Part shown: in pieces, positions 49,409-59,868 of the stretch | How positions within the stretch are numbered: the first letter of the stretch is position 1 | How the letters are laid out: every line of letters starts with the position of its first letter | NCBI GenBank assembly: GCA_001510575.1 | Contig: LNGK01000005.1 | Location: forward strand, 4,053,795-4,117,794 | Direction of reading: 5' to 3' | DNA length: 64,000 bases | Origin: Knoxdaviesia capensis | Lineage: Eukaryota > Ascomycota > Sordariomycetes > Microascales > Gondwanamycetaceae | The notes under the pieces: model-generated | What the model saw: only the letters and a program-made list of their open reading frames with translations | What the model was told of the DNA's origin: nothing | Databases searched by the model: none | Made by a program: the position numbers and the translations under genes

Positions 49409-50749
49409 TTACACGTTGGTCTTTGACAGCTGGTCGGCAAGCTTGTCGACCTCCGCGTCCTTGACCTGCACTGTGGGCTCTTCCTGCGCCTCCTCAGCAT
49501 CCTTGATGAGCTTCTCGGCAATTTCGCCAGGCGTCGGCACAGGCTCCTCCTCCTCCTCCTCCTCCTCCTCGTCGTCGTCGTCCTCGTCGTCGTCCAACTC
49601 GTCAAGCTCGTCGAGACCCCAAGCCTCATCATCAGCGTCATCGCCTCCTATCTCCTCCTTGCGGCTGTCTAGGAGCTCCTGGAGCGCAAGAACCGACGGG
49701 TCATCCTCGGAGAACTTGTTGCCGTTGATTTCAACCTTGCGAGTTGCGGGCAGTCCATCCCGGACAGCGTCGGCGAGCTTCTTAAGTCCGCGAGCCGTCA
49801 TATCGTTGAACTGAACGCGAACAACCTCTAGCTTCTTGTTACCGCCCTTGGCTAGAGCCTCAGAGAGGAGCACGGCTCCCTTGGCCGTTAGGAAGCAGTC
49901 GCTGACACCAAGCTCAGTGAGCTCGGTCCAGCCGGGGGTGGCGGCGGCGAGAGCCTTGGCACCACCGACAGCAAAGGCGTTGTCCTGGAAGTCAAGCACC
50001 TGCAGCGAGGAAGCCTTGTTGAGACCGTCTGAAAGGATGTGGGCGATACCCTCGGGCCGGATGCCGTTTTGCACCATGCGCACGAGCTTCACCTTGTTGT
50101 GCAGCGAGTAGGTCTTGGCCCAGGCATTCATCGAGCCGTTCTCCAACCGGTTCCGGCCGCAGATCACCGTCTCGAGCTCGGGAACCTCCTGTCCGTCCTT
50201 CCGCGCCGCCTCCTTCTTCTCGTGCAGAGCAGAGAGCGCATCGGCCACTAGGATACCACAGTGCGGACCCAGGCCGTTGTTGTTGAGGTAGAGGTGTTGG
50301 AGGGGAACGTGAGCGGCAAGGAAGGCCACGAGCGGCGCGTGAGTGTTGAGACCGAATGCGTTATCGCTGAGGTCGATAGTGGTCAGGTTGGGGTGGTTGA
50401 GGACAGAGGTCAGGAGGTAGGATAAGGCTTCGGGAATTTCGTTGAGTAGTCGGCCAGTGAAGATGTCGGCGAAGTTGGCAGTCTATATGGAGATGAAGAC
50501 AGTCAGTATGGGTTCACAAGTAGATGTGTGGCTGCAGGAGTCAGGGGGGAAACATACCTTTAGGGACTTCTTAGTAGCAAGAACCTCTCCAAGCGCCTTA
50601 CAAGCCTCGACACCAAAGGTGTTTCCAAGTAGCCGAATCTCCTCAACATCGTTAAGCTCACGGAGGGCAGCAATATGAGGCTCAATATCAGCTGCCGTGT
50701 CAAGCTTTAAACCCTTTCCTTCGAGTGTGAAAACCTTTGAGGTGGCCAT
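49409..50749 (-). CDS. rna1: Ran GTPase-activating protein (RanGAP/Rna1)
   Basis: Stimulates GTP hydrolysis by Ran on the cytoplasmic side, maintaining the RanGTP gradient that drives nuclear transport. Exons on the minus strand are 50749-50558 and 50482-49409 (intron of 75 nt, GTATGT...ATATAG); 1266 nt, 421 residues. Leucine-rich repeats fill residues about 30-330 (for example LTTIDLSDNAFG, LQHLYLNNNGLGP, LQVLDFQDNAFAVGG). The catalytic-arginine loop ICGRNRLENGS is clear. A long acidic tract (DELDELDDDEDDDDEEEEE) follows the repeats, as in yeast Rna1. A final helical segment ends the protein. It is divergent from the zinc-finger gene with about 830 bp between starts. Confidence 0.96.
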
Positions 50750-51582
50750 TGTGAGTTGTGGGGGGTAGAATGAACGAGAACAGAAGAACAAAAGGGTATA
50801 AGAAGTTAAAACAAGACTAGAAATCTAAGTCAGACCGCCAGGAGATAGATAAGAAAGGATATTAGAACCAAGAGGGGTATGATGATATTAATAAAGTATG
50901 ACAGCTTATCTCAAATTTCTGAAAAGGAAGAGAATTTGCTACTATTTATGAAGGGTAGAGGGGACCGGAGAAGATTGGTGATAGTGGGGGGTTCATAATT
51001 ACAAGGCATTGTTTTTAGTCAGGTTGACTTCGATGCCTGGTCGCTATAGCAAAGTATTCTGGTGGCTTTGGCGGGGTTATAAAGTAAATAGGCCAAAAAA
51101 TTCTCTTAAGCAGGGTGTACATGACAGCTGGGGCCAGCTGCTGCCAGCTGGCCCGCTAAAAAGTCTCAGCCATGATATAAGCTTTGCTTTTTTTTTTGGT
51201 GCCTGGAAATCTAATAGACCTAAGGAATCTAGATTGATTGTATGCTCTTATCAAATTTCCGACCTCTTCTACGTTCTGCCTTTACCGTTCTTTCTTGTCT
51301 CCTTCTTTTTATCTTCTATAACCATTCACACCCCATCATCAGATTTTCATCGTCCATCCTTGATTTCCCGATAATATTTCTATTACAGTTCGCATCCTCA
51401 ACATCCATAACTTCTTCCCTTATTTCCATCCCTCGCACAAGTCCATCCAGGAGCTTTCTGGAAGGTCTCTGTGGTCAGTTGGAGTTGTCGATATTCTCTT
51501 CATCTCTCCAATTGGCACCGATTCAGCCGACGATTCCTCCCCAAACTTCATTCACCGCGACCGACATCCGCCACAAATCACG
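50750..51582. promoter_or_regulatory. Divergent promoter region, rna1 / C2H2 gene
   Basis: 830 bp between divergent starts. It contains a perfect 10-bp inverted repeat at 51131-51154 and a T11 tract near 51188. From about 51240 it is CT-rich, consistent with the leader of the zinc-finger gene. Confidence 0.5.
51131..51154. repeat. Perfect 10-bp inverted repeat with 4-nt loop
   Basis: Arm GGGCCAGCTG (51131-51140), spacer CTGC, arm CAGCTGGCCC (51145-51154). Each arm contains CAGCTG, itself a palindrome. Confidence 0.9.
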
Positions 51583-53148
51583 ATGCCGCGCCTCGAGCCA
51601 ATTTCTCGCGAAGCCACGCCGGAGACACGGTCGGCCGAAGACTCGTCGCTTTCAGATGTCAGCGACGACGCGGCCTCGGAACGGAGCGCGATTCTTAGCG
51701 ACAACGACGCGGCCAGTACCAACACCGACTGGCGCGGACACCGATCGAAGCGCCAGAAGACTGGTAGCGGCTCGGGCGCGACTCCTCCGGCTGGCGACAG
51801 CAAAGGCTCTAACGGCGCGTCGGCCGCGACTAACGGCCACAACGAAAAGACAACTACAAGCAATGGCGGGCCTAGCAATGGGCGGGGAACTGTAGCTGGG
51901 GCTGATACACCGATGGCAATGGGATCGCCCGCGGTGCATGTAGCGGACGGCGCTGATGATGCACTGCAGTTGATGGAGGGCATGTCGGATGTCTCTGAAG
52001 ATACTGATGGAGATATTCCGAGCTCCCCCAACAACCCTCGTTTCGATGACGAAGATTTCCAAGAGCAGGTCAGCACATGCCAATGGGATGGTTGTGAGGC
52101 TGGCGACCTTGGAAACATGGACCTCCTGGTCCAACACATCCACAACGAGCACATCGAGGGTCGTCAGCGCAAGTACACGTGCGAATGGTTTGGTTGTTCG
52201 CGGAAAGGTTCGGCTCATGCTTCTGGATATGCGCTCAAGGCTCATATGCGCAGCCATACCCGGGAGAAGCCGTTCTATTGTCCGCTTCCTGGTAAGTTCT
52301 GCGAAGCCGAGGTATTTCAAGCATCCCCAACATACGACCCGCCACTAATCTATTCGGCCTTCATCTTCACAGAATGCGACCGGTCATTTACTAGATCCGA
52401 TGCTCTCTCTAAGCACGTTCGCACGGTCCATCAGGTTTCCGAAGAAACCCGCCCGACTGAACCAACTCCCCGAGCCGGCGCAGCCCCAGCTGCAGGAAAG
52501 ACCGGGAAGTTTAAGATAATCCTGAAAACCCCCCAGTCGCATCCTGCCTCACACGACGATTCTGTCGACGACTCTGCCTCCGTTGGATCTGCCGAGAAGG
52601 AGGGCAATGGCTTCACCCCGTTGCCCGAGGACATGTTTACGCCCGAGGAGCTTGAGAAGCCTGTCGACACCCTCTACCACCTCTGCCGGCTACAGCTGAA
52701 ATGGACTGAAGAGGAAGGCGAAGCTCTGCGTAGAGAGATCGCCGAAATGGAGGCGCTGTACAAGGCGGAGTGGCTCGAGAAAGAGACCCTGCTCGCGCAG
52801 GTGATCCAGAGCGAGGCCAAGTACCACGAGCGCATGAAGGCGATGGCGGCTGCCAAGGACTCTGATGCTAAGGACGACGGAGACGATGTGGGTGGTGATC
52901 GCAACCCTCAATTGAAGTCTCAATCAGTCGATGTTGACGGAGACCCCGATGATGATGACGACGAAGACGACGACGGGGACGAGGATGGAGATCTTGGTGG
53001 AGACGAGACCATGAAGATGGATGAGGAATTTGCTGGGACGCCCACTCCCATGCCTAAGGGCAAGAAGCCGGCGAAGGACGAAGAGGAGGACGATGATGAG
53101 GAAGACGAGGATGATGACGAGGACGACGAGGACGATGATGATGACTGA
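51583..53148 (+). CDS. C2H2 zinc-finger protein, YY1/Iec1-like
   Basis: Nuclear DNA-binding protein of 494 residues after removal of one intron (52292-52372: GTAAGT...TTCACAG). Exons are 51583-52291 and 52373-53148. The N-terminus is Ser/Thr/Gly-rich and disordered with a basic patch (RSKRQKTGSG). Three fingers follow: CQWDGC...HIHNEH (about 166-190), CEWFGC...HMRSH (about 200-225), and CPLPEC...HVRTVH, whose second Cys is created by the splice. The third finger ends in DRSFTRSDALSKHVRTVH. This arrangement resembles fission-yeast Iec1, a YY1-like subunit of the INO80 remodeller, but that identity is from memory of the family and not proven. A coiled-coil (WTEEEGEALRREIAEMEALY) and a very acidic tail follow. 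Confidence 0.88.
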   Translation: MPRLEPISREATPETRSAEDSSLSDVSDDAASERSAILSDNDAASTNTDWRGHRSKRQKTGSGSGATPPAGDSKGSNGASAATNGHNEKTTTSNGGPSNGRGTVAGADTPMAMGSPAVHVADGADDALQLMEGMSDVSEDTDGDIPSSPNNPRFDDEDFQEQVSTCQWDGCEAGDLGNMDLLVQHIHNEHIEGRQRKYTCEWFGCSRKGSAHASGYALKAHMRSHTREKPFYCPLPGKFCEAEVFQASPTYDPPLIYSAFIFTECDRSFTRSDALSKHVRTVHQVSEETRPTEPTPRAGAAPAAGKTGKFKIILKTPQSHPASHDDSVDDSASVGSAEKEGNGFTPLPEDMFTPEELEKPVDTLYHLCRLQLKWTEEEGEALRREIAEMEALYKAEWLEKETLLAQVIQSEAKYHERMKAMAAAKDSDAKDDGDDVGGDRNPQLKSQSVDVDGDPDDDDDEDDDGDEDGDLGGDETMKMDEEFAGTPTPMPKGKKPAKDEEEDDDEEDEDDDEDDEDDDDD

Positions 53149-53609
53149 ACGGCTGTCTTCTTCGTTGCGCATGGCGTCTAATCTCATTTCTCTTATTTCT
53201 CTCGTCCTCATCTCTCTCTTCAATGTGCATCCTCCCCTCCCCTCCTCTCCCTCCGCGTCGGCATCTTTGCCGTCATCTCAAGACCGATAATAGCTAGCTT
53301 ATCTTAGCTTCTCACAGCAAAAATAGGTTTCCCCTATTCTTTCTTTTCCTATTTTACTAGCAAGCCTCTTGTTTGTTTTCTATTCGTTGTATGTCTTGTT
53401 TGTTATGGGAGTGTGGATTAGAGAAAAGATCTGTATCACCGGCGTTTGGGACACTGAATAGGTATTGGGCACCGCTTGTGACTGTATTCAAGGAGGCGGA
53501 AAAGATATATAACGCAAAATAAAGCACAGCTGAATTTCCCTAGGTTCGCTTGTTCGCCTCGTCTGTTGTAGCCAGGGACATCACCGCTCTCGACTAACAC
53601 GATGCTATC
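53149..53609. other. Convergent intergenic space
   Basis: 460 bp of T-rich 3' flank; AAAATAAAG near 53517 may be a poly(A) signal. Confidence 0.6.
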
Positions 53610-54360
53610 TCACGACGCCTTCTTCTTCTCGCGATACGCATTTGCATTCTTGAACGGGAACGCGCTCGTTCTCTTGTCAAACTTGTGATACTTGCTGATC
53701 TGTGACGTGTCGCCGGCGAACAGCAGACACCCGATGCCGAAAGCCGCCAACATCCCACTTGCAAGCGCACCAAGCACGAACCCGGTGCGGGCGGTCCACA
53801 TGTAGCGCGTGTAGCAGTATGATGCTGCTGAAGCGTGGTGCAAAGCAGTTACTAGAACGGCGGCGGTTGCATATGGCGAGACTTTAGACGTATCTGTGAT
53901 GACCAAGGTTGCTTGCGCGTTAGAACTTCTTGAGGGGTTCGGACCACAACCCTAGTGTCTAGGGTTTGTATAGAGGGCTAGGCAGGTTAACTGTACCTTC
54001 ACCGGATGGACCTAATGGCAGAAGACCTGACAAGGAAATGAGGATAAGAGCTTCTGCAAGGAGAGAAAAACCGAGGGATCGGGCGAAGAAGTCCTCCAGT
54101 GCTGTGGAAAGTCAGTATATCAAGTAGATGCCTCGCGCCTCCAGGTCAATCATCACTTACAGCTTTCTGGAAGTGTTTCGTGCTGGAGAAGCGTCAAGAC
54201 CACCCGCGGAAATAGGATGAGAGGCACCGACTGGATTGAGAGCCAAACAAGGCTCCCGACGCAGTATGAGGAGATGGCCTGTAATGCGAGGATACATCGG
54301 TTAGGCGCATAAAGCAAACGACAAACCAGTGACTCCAGAAAGAAGACCTACATCTGACAT
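53610..54360 (-). CDS. Small multi-span membrane protein, unknown function
   Basis: Not recognised by name. Exons on the minus strand: 54360-54352 (9 nt, Met-Ser-Asp), 54278-54161, 54101-53997 and 53893-53610; 516 nt, 171 residues, with frame kept at all three junctions. Hydrophobic segments lie at about residues 5-33 (YCVGSLVWLSIQSVPLILF), 48-72 (LGFSLLAEALILISLSGLLP), 84-105 and 118-140 (TGFVLGALASGMLAAFGIGC). The C-terminus is basic (DKRTSAF, NANAYREKKKAS), perhaps an ER retrieval-like KKXX variant. The first exon is only 9 nt and therefore the least certain part; the remaining three exons are well supported by splice signals. Confidence 0.75.
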
Positions 54361-55238
54361 GGCTACTTTCTGTCGTAACTCTCTGGCTTGTGGGAGCAGA
54401 AAGAAAACCTTGATGATTATAGCGAGGGCCCGAAATCTGGAGTGTATATGAGTGGCGGATACGAATGTGGCTATGATACATCTAGAAGATGATACCTGTC
54501 AAGAAGGCATCGGGAGACGTTGCCTGAGGCGCAACGTTTGGAGCTGAAAGGTTGGCGGTGATGATGACGACGCCGTCGGATTGACATGTGGTTTCGCAGC
54601 TCTTTCATACCGCTAAAACCCGGGGGATTAGCCGCTGTAACGTGCGGGCAGCCGCTAACCTTAGGGGCTCTCCAGATCGAAGTGAGGCCTATAGGCGTTT
54701 CGGTATAGTGGCTCGTCGCCACAACTCTGGTGCAACAGCGACAAGTATTGAGAAGTTGGATGTGACTTTCTGACAGCTGCTGCCAGGTGCACGCCAAAGT
54801 TTTCGTAAGAAAACCACTAAGGGCGCCCCGATATCGCATTTGCAATTTATAATCGTGGAATGTTCTTTTTGCTGGGCGCTATCCACCACCACTTTCATGT
54901 GTGAACTTTTCCCTTCAAGATCAAAAAGACTGACTCTTTCTCTCGCCACGGATATCTCATAAAATACTTTTCATTTTCCTTTATCCGTCACTGCCCAAGA
55001 CCTACACATATTCAGGGAGATTTTGGGAGAACAACTTTCCCTGCTTCTGCTACATCATTCACACACCGTTTCTCTTCTGCAACATCACTAATATCTGTCT
55101 CGTGAGGCTGCGGCCGCATTTTATTGGCGGTTACACGCGACCGAGTCACAAATCCTTGGAGGACCCAGCCAACACGATTTCAAACCCAGGATACATCAAA
55201 GAACCGGGTGGCTTTTCCCCCGGCGCTCATCGCCAACC
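54361..55238. other. Intergenic: nar1 promoter
   Basis: About 880 bp between divergent starts. No gene; the last part is C/A-rich, consistent with the nar1 leader. Confidence 0.6.
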
Positions 55239-57035
55239 ATGAGCGCCATCCTATCAGTTGACGATCTCAATGACTTCATCAGCCCTGGCGTCGCTTGCAT
55301 CAAACCCATCGAGACGCTCCCGGCTGCCCCACCACCCTCCGACGCCAACCCGTACGAAGTCGTGCTTGACGGCGAGCACCCTGTTGCTGCCCCTGCCGGC
55401 TCGACTCCCGGACCCGCCCAGATCTCGCTTACGGATTGCTTGGCATGTTCCGGCTGCGTGACCTCCGCCGAGGCCGTGCTGGTCAGTCTGCAGAGCCATG
55501 CGGAGGTTCTCTCCGTGCTTGACTCCGCTCCGGCACTGACCGGCAACCTTAACGCCGCCGCTTCGGATGACCGGTCCCGCCTCTTTGTGGCTAGCGTGGC
55601 CCCACAAGTCCGCGCCAGTTTGGCCGCTGCCATTGGCCGTGGCGTGTCGGAGCGCCGAGCCGGGCTCATGCTCGACCGCCTTCTCCGGGGCCCGGACGGC
55701 CTGGCGGCATCTTCTCAATGGAAGAACCGTTTTTCATGGGTTGTTGACACAACCCCCGCACAAGACATAACGCTGGTGCTCGGCGCCACCGAAGTTCTGG
55801 ATGCTGCTGTCCCCTCCACTGCTACTTCACCCCCTAAACGGCCAGTCCTCGCCTCATCATGCCCCGGCTGGGTATGCTACGCCGAAAAGACCCACCCTCA
55901 CGTCCTCCCTCATCTCTCCCGCGTCAAGTCGCCGCAGGCTCTCACCGGAACGTTACTGAAGAGCACGCTCAGCCGTGCACTGAACATCCCACCGAATCGT
56001 ATTTGGCACTTGGCCATTATGCCGTGCTTCGACAAGAAGCTTGAGGCGAGCCGCGCCGAGCTGACTGATGAGGCGTGGGCAGCGTCCGATGCGCAATCGT
56101 CTAACGGCTCCTCTCCTGTCCGCGATGTCGATTGTGTTATCACTACCAAGGAGATTCTCATGCTCGCAGAGTCTCGCGGCATAGACTTTTTCCAACTCAG
56201 CGATGACCCTCTCCCGCCGTCGCTAGACATTCCTTTCCCCGACCCTCTACTCCAGTCCTTTCTTTTCCCCACCGGTTACACCTCGTTCCAGCGACCGCCG
56301 CGTTCCGCCGGCTCATCAGGGGGAAACCTACACTTTATCCTGCACTCTGTTGCGTCCCGGAACCCCGGGTCGACGATCCAGGCCGCCCGAGGCCGCAACG
56401 CGGACGTTGCAGAGTATTCAGTCGTCAGCACCTCTGGTGCTGTGCTTTTCAAAGCTGCGCGGTATTACGGCTTCCGCAATATTCAGAACCTCGTGCGCCG
56501 CCTGAAGCCTGCTAAGCCGTCGCTGATGCCCGGTGGCAAGCCGTTTGGCAGTGCGCGCCGGCCTGCCGCCGCGAAGGCTGCTGGCCGAACCGCAGGAGCT
56601 ACGGGCTCTGACTATGCATATGTCGAGGTTATGGCGTGTCCTGGTGGCTGCACAAACGGGGGTGGCCAGCTCAAGGCGGACGACCCGGCAGTGGCTGAAC
56701 GCTTAGGCCGACCTCGGGACCAAGCCAACGCTCCATTGGGTCCCCATGAACACAAGGCTTGGCTTGCGATGGTCGACGAGGCGTATTTCTCCGCGGAAGA
56801 GTCTGACGAAGACTCTGCTTCGCCTGTCAAGCCCGCATCAAACGACCTGATCAACGGAATCGACACGGCATGGGTAAAACAGGTTCTGGCACACTGGGCT
56901 GAGAGCACAGGTGTAGCTACGGACAAACTTGTGTATACCACCTTCCGTGAAGTTGTCAGTGATGTTGGAAAAGAGAACCTTGGATATACCGAAAAGGCCG
57001 CCCAGATAGCATCCAAAATTGGTGGAGGTTGGTAG
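55239..57035 (+). CDS. nar1: Cytosolic Fe-S cluster assembly factor Nar1
   Basis: Iron-only-hydrogenase-like protein of the CIA machinery: it passes Fe-S clusters from the Cfd1-Nbp35 scaffold to the Cia1/targeting complex in cytosol and nucleus. Intronless, 598 residues. The N-terminal cluster ligands are Cys20 and the CLACSGC group (Cys67, Cys70, Cys73). The C-terminal (H-cluster-like) ligands appear in SSCPGWVCYAEK (about residue 207), AIMPCFDKKLEA (about 261) and MACPGGCTNGGGQ (about 466). KSPQALTGTLLK is a further family block. A low-complexity stretch, PSTATSPPKRP, lies near residue 190. The start matches the family (MSAILSVDDLNDFISPGVAC). It ends 274 bp before the convergent SUZ-domain gene. 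Confidence 0.96.
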   Translation: MSAILSVDDLNDFISPGVACIKPIETLPAAPPPSDANPYEVVLDGEHPVAAPAGSTPGPAQISLTDCLACSGCVTSAEAVLVSLQSHAEVLSVLDSAPALTGNLNAAASDDRSRLFVASVAPQVRASLAAAIGRGVSERRAGLMLDRLLRGPDGLAASSQWKNRFSWVVDTTPAQDITLVLGATEVLDAAVPSTATSPPKRPVLASSCPGWVCYAEKTHPHVLPHLSRVKSPQALTGTLLKSTLSRALNIPPNRIWHLAIMPCFDKKLEASRAELTDEAWAASDAQSSNGSSPVRDVDCVITTKEILMLAESRGIDFFQLSDDPLPPSLDIPFPDPLLQSFLFPTGYTSFQRPPRSAGSSGGNLHFILHSVASRNPGSTIQAARGRNADVAEYSVVSTSGAVLFKAARYYGFRNIQNLVRRLKPAKPSLMPGGKPFGSARRPAAAKAAGRTAGATGSDYAYVEVMACPGGCTNGGGQLKADDPAVAERLGRPRDQANAPLGPHEHKAWLAMVDEAYFSAEESDEDSASPVKPASNDLINGIDTAWVKQVLAHWAESTGVATDKLVYTTFREVVSDVGKENLGYTEKAAQIASKIGGGW

Positions 57036-57308
57036 AAGTCTTATGTGACTGCACCCCCAATCTCAAGGTCACGGCTTTCAATGAATACTTCTCCAATACT
57101 AGTGGAATGATTGCCAAATAATAAAATGAGTACCATTGCTTCATATTGAGAGTGATTCGTAAAAGATGAATTCTAGTATCGTTGAGATTCGGATGCCAAA
57201 ATCAAATAATGTGAAGGGCTGATGCTATGCAAACAAGACACGGAAAGAAGGATTGAAACGCATATTCAGAGACTAGCAAGAAATCTACTTCTGTTACTAA
57301 CCCCATAT

Positions 57309-58445
57309 CTAATCGACCCGGTCACGTCTCCCAGCAGCAAAACCCTTCTGGCCGGTGGGATCAGGCAACTTCGGAGAGCGGATGGCCTGGAAGTCTGCAT
57401 TACCACGCAGCGTAGACCGACCGGATTCAGGGCGAGACGAGGGATCACCGATGCGGCTAATGGAGGTGGCTCCAGCACGCCCTCCTCGGCCCGACTGGGC
57501 GTCGACGTTCGCCTGAAGTTGGGCACTTGTAGTGGCCGGCCCAAAGGGGTCCTGAAGCTGCGACTGCTGCTTCCGCGCCTGCGGAGTCGAGCCAGAGCGG
57601 CGTGAACCGGAGCTATCATCCGCAGGATCGCTACCGGTGGGGGCCCGGCTGCGAGTCGGGGTGTTGGATCCGGAGCCGCCACCGCGCTTTCCACCGCGGA
57701 ATCCGCGAGTGGAGTTGTCCCGGCCTCGACCGGAAGGCGACGGCGCGGCGTGTCTGGCGGGCGAGCTGCTGGCGCTAACATTATTGCTACTAGCATTGCT
57801 GTTGGGGCGGCTGGCACCCTGGCTAGAACTGCCACCATTGACTGGGGCTCCGCCGTTGTTCGAGCTGCTGGGTGCAGGTTCGCCGAATATCTTAGCTCGA
57901 GCCTCTTCATAGCGGCGCTGCTTTTCCTCACGCTCTTTAGCTCTTTGCGCCTGAACTTCCAGGACGCTGGGGCCGGTACGTCGGGGGCGACCGTCCTCGT
58001 CCTCGTCGTCGCCGGCGGGGGCCAGTGTCACTTGGGCCATAGCACCGGTGGCAGATGCAATGGTGACAGATCCCGGCTTTGCGAGAAGCACAGGGCGACG
58101 GCTCAGGACCTTCACTTGCGGCTTTGCAGTGGCGGCAAATGGCGGAGCCGGGGAGGTGGCTTCGAGAAACATCATGGGTTCGGCGGGGGCATTGCTATCG
58201 AGGGGCAGAGCAGGGCATTGCGTTAGCCACTAAAAATTACAGGAAAGTCAACAAAAGAAAACAAGCCTGGTATTAATCACATACGCTGCCTCCCAGAGCT
58301 TTCGGTTGGCTTCCTCGTGCATTTCGCGTAACTGAGCCCGAGTAACGGACACGGGCTTCGGTGCCGGGGTAGGTACAGCGGGTTTATCGGCCTCGGCGAC
58401 CCAATTGTCGTCCCACGCACTGGGAACTCGTCGGCTGTTAGACAT
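57309..58445 (-). CDS. SUZ-domain RNA-binding protein (SZRD1-like)
   Basis: Likely RNA-associated protein of 348 residues. Exons on the minus strand are 58445-58285 and 58194-57309 (intron of 90 nt, GTATGT...GATAG). The N-terminus has a Trp/acidic patch (SAWDDNWVAEAD) and a helix ending in LWEAANAPAEPMMFLEA. KVLSRRPVLL and, near residues 155-170, EEKQRRYEEARAKIFG match the SUZ motif of human SZRD1. The centre is Ser/Asn/Gly/Arg-rich with RG-type repeats. The C-terminal PDPTGQKGFAAGRR resembles the SUZ-C tail. The exact role is unknown; SUZ domains bind RNA. The gene is convergent with nar1. Confidence 0.85.
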
Positions 58446-59489
58446 TTTGAGTTGTGGTTAACGGCAAATGGGGGAGAGGGGTTCGATCGAATCTACACGA
58501 GAAACTGGTCCAACAAATCGGAGTCGTTCAGGGCATCGTGCTCAGGTTTCAATGTTGCTGAAAAACCTAGACAAATCCGGGGAAACACGGTCGGAACGAG
58601 CGAGCGGATATTGTTCAGGTGTGGTGGACAGTAGCAGTCTTGCAGCGGGCACGTGGTGAAAGCATGATAGATATTGACAGTAGACGAAATTATCCAAGAA
58701 GACAAAAAATAGGGCAACGACAGATATCGCGTGTTTTGTATTGACGGCCAAATGTTGTGTGTGGTTGTGAGGGAGACTTGAACGAAGGGCTAAAAAAATT
58801 CACTTGAAGTCTCACGCATATAGAACGTAGGGTTACCTGTCTCCAAATTAGGGTTAGCAGAGAACATGGTCACATGACCACCACTTCATGCTCGATGAAC
58901 ACTTAAGCAGATGAAGGTAAGATGGAGTGTGAAAGAATTCTTTTTCAAAAATGGGACGGAGGGTATATACTGGGAAAGAATTATTCTGATGAGATAATTG
59001 TATAGGTTAAAGATTAGTAGTGGGGTTGGTTTTGGCGTTAAGTTTCTTTACTCTATGGGACTGAGGCGTTTATATAAGAAAGGAGCAGCACGAGCAAGAC
59101 ATACCTGTAAGCACGACGGCCACCACGACTCCGTTCAATTTCAAATACTGACTTCACAATACTTAAGGGTACCACGCGTCAGGCATACCGCGGCCAACAA
59201 CATAGTCGGCACTAATACTGACTGCAGTCGGGCACGTACGGGCACGCCTGTATCTCGACGAGTTTTTGACTGCTCAGCCTGGCTGTCCAACCCGACGGAG
59301 TAGTTTCTGGGGCAGGCATGATCCACCTCACCTCACTTGAGGTTTGTGCTTTGTCAGCAAGAATAAAGAGCCAGAATCGTTTACCGAAGCAGCTTCATTC
59401 TGTTTTCTTCTGTTCTCAAGCCTGCTCAATACACAAGACCATCGCACCAGGTCTTGCATATCTAAGGTCTTGCATATCTAAGAACCACA
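58446..59489. promoter_or_regulatory. Divergent promoter region
   Basis: About 1 kb between the SUZ gene and the small gene at 59490. AATTAGGGTTAG (telobox-like) lies at about 58846, roughly 400 bp from the SUZ start. A 16-bp tandem duplication sits just before 59490. No gene is supported. Confidence 0.5.
59449..59480 (+). repeat. 16-bp tandem duplication in the leader of the 75-residue gene
   Basis: AGGTCTTGCATATCTA occurs at 59449-59464 and again, immediately, at 59465-59480, nine bases before the start codon. Confidence 0.92.
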
Positions 59490-59868
59490 ATGTCGGACTA
59501 CCAACAACAGCGCCCCGTCTTCGATGTAGCGGCTGCCCGGAGAACCCTCAATTCCAAGAATAGCCACGAGGACCCCGATCCCAACACAAAGCTGCTGGAT
59601 TCATCGTGGAATCCTGGTACGTCACGTTTCATACCCGAGATCTCTCTGTTATGTGTCTATCTCTCTTCCTGTGCGGTTGTGCTTGGTTAAGCCCCTCTAG
59701 TACATGTCCGATTTCTCGGTTGCAATGTCCTGACTTTAAGCTCTGCTCACCCCTGCCCCGCCAACAGCTTCATTTCCAGACCCTCTTCTTCGGCCTCAGC
59801 CACAGCCATACAAGGCATCGGCTACAGGAGAATTGTATCGACAGATTCTGCACGAGGCTAAGAAATGA
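59490..59868 (+). CDS. 75-residue protein of unknown function
   Basis: Exon 1 is 59490-59616 and exon 2 is 59768-59868 (intron GTACGT...CAACAG, 151 nt); 228 nt. The protein is hydrophilic: MSDYQQQRPVFDVAAARRTL at the start, NTKLLDSSWNPASFPDP across the splice, and ATGELYRQILHEAKK at the end. It has no membrane span, Cys pair or signal peptide. The alternating Trp/Pro/Arg content suggests a short adaptor-like peptide, but I do not recognise it. The frame is exactly restored by the splice and ends in a natural stop, which is why I prefer this model to the unspliced frame. Confidence 0.7.

Noticed and set aside
57266..57931. Minus-strand 221-codon frame in another phase of the SUZ gene
   Set aside because: Overlaps the SUZ-domain frame, which has family blocks and correct splicing; the alternative is an Ala/Pro/Arg-rich shadow.
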